Below are positions 59,170 through 64,000 of a stretch of DNA of 64,000 nucleotides, in pieces. Within the stretch, counting starts at the first letter, position 1. The number at the start of each line of letters is the position of its first letter. The notes below the pieces were generated by a model. That model saw nothing but the letters and a program-made list of their open reading frames with translations, was not told where the DNA came from and made no database searches. Both the position numbers and the translations under genes were made by a program. This DNA comes from Colias croceus (lineage: Eukaryota > Arthropoda > Insecta > Lepidoptera > Pieridae): NCBI RefSeq assembly GCF_905220415.1, contig NC_059553.1, positions 1,884,501 to 1,948,500 of the forward strand, in the 5' to 3' direction.

Positions 59170-60270
59170 TGTGACATCCAACCCGTGAGACAACCAAACC
59201 CGGTCTCCCCTACTATCCCGTGAGACCGAAACCTTCACTGAGAGGGTATGACGTCTCACAGCTGATCGCAAACGGCATATTGTACTATCCCGTGAGACCG
59301 AAACCCTCACTGAGAGGGAATTTCGTCACACTACTGATCACGACAGTCATATTTTATCTCGAGAATCTGAAACTTTACTCAATATGAAGACCGTTTGACA
59401 AATGATAGGGTGCATCATAATAAGATGAACATGAGCATAAGCAATGACTAGAGTAGGGACGCGAATATTACAATTATATGAGACAAGAACGATTAATAAG
59501 TTTGTTTAATGAAAGATTAAGAATTGAAACTATTCGGTCTCTGGAAACGTACGAATAGCGAGAGGCCCGTCTTACTGCAGACAGATTTCGTCATAGTCTT
59601 AATGTCTTGAGGTAAACAATCTACGAATTCGGTGGTGTGGTCTGACAAATATAAAAGTGGGTTTGCTTATAACCTCACAATTGATTACAGATCATTTTCT
59701 GTATAGGCGATATTAACGTAGTATGTTCTTTTTGTAATGCTTTAAAGTGTAGTAAGGCGAGTCGGCTTTCGTTTGAAGATACACCGGAACCTTTCACAAA
59801 ATCACTACTTTTAGAGGAACATACTGTGCAATTAGCGTTTAGCTACTATTATGTATTCTGTGGTGCAATGTAAACTGTTATTAGACAATATTCGCTCTTA
59901 TAGTAGTGCGTTTCAAATGATCCTTTGGTGCTCAATAATTATCAGAAGATCCGTTCATGCTTACTTTTAAGATACAAGGTCAAGTTTACCATTTGATAGG
60001 ATCCCTTTTGCCTGAAGGCCAAGCTAAGTTTGTTTAAATATATTTTGTATTCGACTACAACGAATAGTGGAATACAAGAAATCAATATTTCTCAAATTTA
60101 AAACTGAACTCATTTCACAATTTTAGAACAGGTTAATTCGTATGTATGCAGTTTTAAATCGACATTAGAAGCTTTTCCTCAAGATGGTGATATCGGCACT
60201 CAGGAACTCCCTGGACGTGTTATAACGCCCAGGCCACAGTATTACAATTTTTCCTACAGTTGGGCGATGA
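59170..60270 (+). pseudogene. Decayed Helitron Rep/helicase, N-terminal region
   Basis: Fragments in several frames follow the order of insect Helitron proteins. First come tandem SRETETLTERE / RLTADRKRH units (59180-59370) and a further REARLTADRFRHSLN unit (59555-59600). Next is DINVVCSFCNALKCSKASR with EPFTKSLLLEE (59707-59830). Then KIQGQVYHLIGSLLPEGQ and KFV-stop-IYF (59969-60050). Last is ILEQVNSYVCSFKSTLE (60120-60175). Many stops break the frame. The Rep HUH domain and the helicase downstream are not seen, so most of the element is deleted. Helitrons move by rolling-circle replication. Confidence 0.7.
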
Positions 60271-60654
60271 ATGTATTTTCGCATAGCAACGGAGGGGAAC
60301 TCGCAGGGGGGTCAAGTGACGCGGGCCACGTACCACAAACATGCTTAGTTTGTGGTATCGAGCGCGAAAGATAGTCATCGTGTTTTTAGTAAAGTTACTA
60401 TGTAAACTAACGTAATTTAATACTTAGGTACATATTCTATAATGGTGTGCTCAAACTGTTAATCTACATTTAATTTAGATTATTATTTGATACTAAGTAA
60501 TGTAGAATTTAAACCACATTCATGTTTTCTTCAGATTTTAAGATTTTCTTATCAGAGTGTTCAATTTTAATGTAGTTAAATTTTATAAGAGACAATAATT
60601 AAAAAAAATTTAAAATAAAGTGTCACGTATTTTTTTTAAACGACGAATGACGAA

Positions 60655-60694
60655 AAACGACCTAATCGCGGACGAAGTCGCGGGCAACAGCTAG
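60655..60694 (+). mobile_element. Helitron-like 3' terminus (stem plus CTAG)
   Basis: CGCGGAC (60667-60673) can pair with GTCGCG (60677-60682); CTAG follows at 60691-60694. A short GC-rich hairpin just before CTRR is the Helitron 3' end signature. The relic of Helitron coding sequence lies upstream in the same orientation. Confidence 0.55.
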
Positions 60695-60988
60695 TTTTTA
60701 ATATTTCAATGGATAACCTAAGAGCCGAGAGTAATGGAAATTCAGAATAGAATTGAATAGCAAATGGCTCATACTGAATAATTAAGTAATCCACTAAGTA
60801 ATCATACTAACAAATTTCAATTATTTGATTACATACTATTTGTACTGCTTGAATGTATGAATGAATAACCTTCTAAAGGAATGATGTAATATTAACCAAT
60901 AAATAAAATAATTGTAAAATTAGCTCCCAAAGAGAATTATTAAAGAACAGCATACAATTTTTGACAAATGTGTAATTAATAGTAATTA

Positions 60989-61166
60989 GAGCCGATTTTT
61001 CAATCCTTGGTTAAAATTTATCCGTCCAATAAAGTATTACACGAACATAATATTAAAAACTCACCTGTAAACTGTAAAATACGGACAATTACAATACATT
61101 TCTGAAATGGTAGTTTAATACGATATTTGATGAATAAGTTTTAACCAAGGATTGAAAAATCAGTCC
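60989..61166. mobile_element. PIF/Harbinger-like MITE, copy 2, TTA target duplication
   Basis: GAGCCGATTTTTCAATCCTT mirrored by AAGGATTGAAAAATCAGTCC; TTA at 60986-60988 and 61167-61169. Same family as 13619-13793. Confidence 0.7.
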
Positions 61167-61169
61167 TTA

Positions 61170-62130
61170 ATCGAACAAAACAAACGAACAACAAATGAAC
61201 TTAATAAAGAATGCAGTTTATAGCACATTCAATCGGATTAAAGAAGGATTGAATCAATCCTTGTTTAGTCGCTTCCAAATTCCTCCTATTTGTACTACTT
61301 AAAAAGACACCAATTATTTTTATTCAGATGAAAATAAGAGACGAATTAATATGGTCTTATCTAGAACTTATCCACGACACACACATAAAAGTCTGAAGAT
61401 GTAATAAGATGCGCTGTGCAGTAAGCAACTATTTCTTTGAGATAGTCCGACAATGCCATACAGATCTATAGATTAGAGATATTAAATTGAGAGCAGTGTT
61501 ATTGTGACTTTCGACCTTAAAACAAAGACGTTCAGTTGAAAATTGAAGCACATACGCATAGAGAGATTACTAGGAATTGTTAAGACTAGCTTCTCACCTA
61601 TTTCGCTCACATGAATAATAAACCTTATAATACGAGATAAAATAAAGTACTTATTCGAAAAGTCGGGTCTACCGAAGAATATTTTATGTAGTTGCTTCAA
61701 ACATATTTTGGGTCTTAGACATACTTATTTCGACACGATGTTTTCGTTCCCAATAGAATAGTAGTAATGTGAATAATTTACGAAATTTTAATCTAAAAAT
61801 CATCCCACAACTGCTTGCGAATTTAGATTAACATCTCGAAAATAAAATGAAAAAAATTACGATGCTTCAATAAGTTATTTCGGGTATTTTTTTCGGTACC
61901 TGTGTGTGTGTATGAGGGTAATAGTGGATCGTTTAAAAATTATTTTTTTTAAACAACATTAATAAAATAACTTTATAATTAAACGATATGCAGCAAAAAC
62001 ACCATTAGAGAAACAATTAAATTTCAGTGCTCTCAAAGTAATTACTTTATAATATTACTTTAAAAAGATTGAGAGTCAATAATCGTTAGTCGGTTGTGAA
62101 CCTAAAATAAAATATTTTCGAGCACCAACG
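61170..62130. other. Stretch without recognisable genes
   Basis: AT-rich, nothing supportable. Confidence 0.45.
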
Positions 62131-62135
62131 ATAAT

Positions 62136-62318
62136 CCTTACTAATATTATAAATGTGAAAGTAACTCTGTCTGTCTGTCTGTTACTCAATCACGCCTAAA
62201 CTACTGAACCAATTTGCATGAAATTTGGTATGGAGATATTTTGATACCCGAGAAAGGACATAGGCTACCTTTTATTGCGAAATTTGTACCACGGGCGAAG
62301 CCAGGGTGGACCACTAGT
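62136..62318 (+). repeat. Family A/E hybrid repeat
   Basis: Same composition as 37229-37407: family A start, then ACCACGGGCGAAGCCAGGG and CCACTAGT. Confidence 0.75.
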
Positions 62319-63150
62319 ATTTTCTAAACCTAAAACAGATATTATTCTGGAAGCTTCGAGAATTCCTCATAAAAGTGATAAAAAACACAAAAATCAAGAG
62401 AACCTCAGCTACTCATTAATATTAAAATAGTTACAAGCTATATATAAAAAGAAAACAGTTTTGTTTGCCTTGTTAAGGTGAGAAAAATTTAAAGAATAAG
62501 CCAACCAGACCAGTATAACTTAATCCCTGACTTTCGGTTAAGCTCCACTCGACCAGAATATATTATCAAGGTACGTGGAGTGTTAGGGATCAACGTAAAC
62601 CGGTTGCCATTCACAATACGGCAAAAGATAAAAGGAATTTAATTAATGTAAAATTCCTTAGCGAAATTGTAGCTTGAGCAAAATATATTCGCGTTTAATT
62701 CTAGGTGTTTGTGTTAGTAAATATGCTGGGAATTGAGTATTAATTATTTGTATGAAGTATTTTTTATCGACTGAATATTCTGAATAGGGGAATTAGTTTT
62801 CATGAGAAAATGGCAGAACTGTTTATAACTTCGGCAAGCTGGTATTAATTTAAATAGTATTTGATAGTTATTTTGATGGAATATTTATATCCTTCAAGGT
62901 TTTGATATGAACAATATCAAATATTAATAATAATAAATGAATCTAATTCTATGTAGAGGTAAGTACCTAATCAAGAAATTAGGTTATCTTTTCATGACCA
63001 GAATTCGTATCCAAACCAAATGGAATATGTGAAATGCGGCTATAATAAATAAAAGTAATTAATGTTATTTTTAAAGTATTTACATGTGAATTATTAAATA
63101 ATTAATGTAGATTAAAACACGGGCTTATATTCTTGAATCATGATTGATTG
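62319..63150. other. Stretch without recognisable genes
   Basis: AT-rich, nothing supportable. Confidence 0.45.
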
Positions 63151-63154
63151 TACC

Positions 63155-63235
63155 GATCCTTGATAAGTGTACAAAGTTTGGATTCTATCTGTCCGTTAAA
63201 ATCATACAAAAATACAGGTGAAGCTAATAAAAGCG
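63155..63235 (+). repeat. Dispersed repeat, un-inserted copy
   Basis: GATCCTTGATAAGTGTACAAA, GTTTGGATTCTATCTGTCC and ACAGGTGAAGCTAATAAAAG. It is the empty-site form of the target that holds the 1223-bp element at 24504. Confidence 0.6.
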
Positions 63236-63261
63236 AGAAAGAAAGCTAATAAATGTAAAAT

Positions 63262-63300
63262 GACCTCCTCTTTGGTACAGCGTACGCGTACACGTTTAAC
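63262..63300 (+). mobile_element. tRNA-derived SINE, 5' fragment
   Basis: GACCTCCTCTTTGGTACAGC resembles the SINE head at 33353 but breaks off before the B box. Confidence 0.45.
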
Positions 63301-63326
63301 CAGCATCGTACAAGTCCTTTATTTTT

Positions 63327-63382
63327 TAAGGTTGCCGGGATGAGATTGCTTTAAGCAATAAAGCCGCCTATTGTGCATCTTA
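63327..63382 (+). mobile_element. LINE 3' tail fragment
   Basis: AGGTTGCCGGGATGAGATTG and AAAGCCGCCTATTGTGCATC match the tail at 13847-13975. Confidence 0.5.
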
Positions 63383-63604
63383 ATATATATTATAAAGGCG
63401 AAAGTTTGTAAGTATGGATGTATGGATGTTTGTTACTCTTTCACGTAAAAACAACTGAACCGATTACAATGAAATTTAGCACACATATAGAGGGTAACTT
63501 GGATTAACACATAGGATAGTTTTTATCCCGGAAATCCCACGGGAACGTGAACTATGCGGGTTTTCCTTTGCAAACGCGGGCGAAGCCGCGGGCGGAAATC
63601 TAGT
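63383..63604 (+). repeat. Family A' repeat
   Basis: TATATTATAAAGGCGAAAG, TACTCTTTCACGTAAAAAC, ACACATATAGAGGGTAACTT and GCGGGCGGAAATCTAGT. Confidence 0.8.
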
Positions 63605-63688
63605 TTACCATATTCATGTTCTCCATGTTAAATTAATAATGTTTTTATTACTGGTATTGTACAATACAGTGTCATAAATAAAATAAAT

Positions 63689-63890
63689 ACAGTGGTTGAC
63701 GCGTGAGCGTAGAACCGAGGGGTCCTGGGTTCGATTCCCGATGGAGACGAAGAAAAAAAAATGTCTCGGTCTGGCAGGACACAGAAGGCTGATCACATAC
63801 TTGTCCCTAAAAAAAATCGATCAGTGAAACAGATGTATGCATAATGCATCTGCCCCTTACCCCACTTGGGGACATGGGACTTCACTTTAA
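63689..63890 (+). mobile_element. tRNA-derived SINE, copy 3
   Basis: Starts within the A box (ACAGTGGTTGACGCGTGAGC), has an intact B box GGTTCGATTCC, and the full body to ACATGGGACTTCACTTT. 5' truncated by about 20 bp. Confidence 0.8.
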
Positions 63891-64000
63891 AAGCGTGTTT
63901 AAAATAGAAATTACCTTTAAATAACACCTTAACCGTATTTAAGTTATTTTTAAAATGTATATACAAGCCGCTATGCAGAGGAATGTCTGAAGCTAGTGCA

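Overview
The window looks like intergenic and intronic DNA from a moth or butterfly (Lepidoptera). It is AT-rich and carries many short repeats that end in a GC-rich stem followed by CTAG, tRNA-derived SINEs, CR1/Daphne-like, R1-like and other LINE pieces, piggyBac, Helitron, pogo and PIF/Harbinger-like remnants, and many MITEs. This is inferred from repeat type; no species marker was recognised.

Host genes are few. A large single-exon reading frame on the minus strand (2787-6010) encodes a type I membrane protein with about 30 leucine-rich repeats, and a splice acceptor at 6011-6012 shows that an upstream exon is missing. One intact tRNA-Cys(GCA) gene lies on the minus strand (35951-36022). 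Everything else that looks coding belongs to transposons.

Layout: 1-2780 repeats and a LINE tail. 2787-6010 LRR gene. 6113-8000 short repeats and a pogo-like terminal array. 9200-12670 a dense cluster of MITEs, inverted repeats, a truncated R1-like LINE with a target-site duplication, and a long (GT)n tract. 13080-15270 a structured GC-rich repeat, a MITE and LINE tails. 17100-21860 a nearly complete CR1/Daphne-like retrotransposon with one in-frame stop, one frameshift and a 450-bp insert at TTAA. 22440-25970 a composite block bounded by inverted arms and holding several nested elements. 26290-46780 scattered SINE-like repeats, three tRNA-SINE or LINE pieces and the tRNA gene. 46778-48086 an internally deleted piggyBac-like element. 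48091-59170 mostly unannotatable DNA with MITEs and one near-perfect 131-bp hairpin. 59170-60700 a decayed Helitron. 60989-64000 a MITE and SINE copies.

Repeat family names used below are local to this annotation. Family A contains ACTCTGTCTGTCTG and ends GGAAACCTAGT. Family A' is the version with GTTTGTGAGGATGTGTG. Family B has GAACGCGCTAATCTCAGG and ends GCAGCTAGT. Family C has AAGTCGCTTTCTCTGTCC. Family E has GGGCGGACCGCTAGT. All end in CTAG after a GC-rich stem, as lepidopteran Lep1/Metulj-type repeats do. I found no operon-like gene system; the most unusual items are nested or symmetrical mobile elements.
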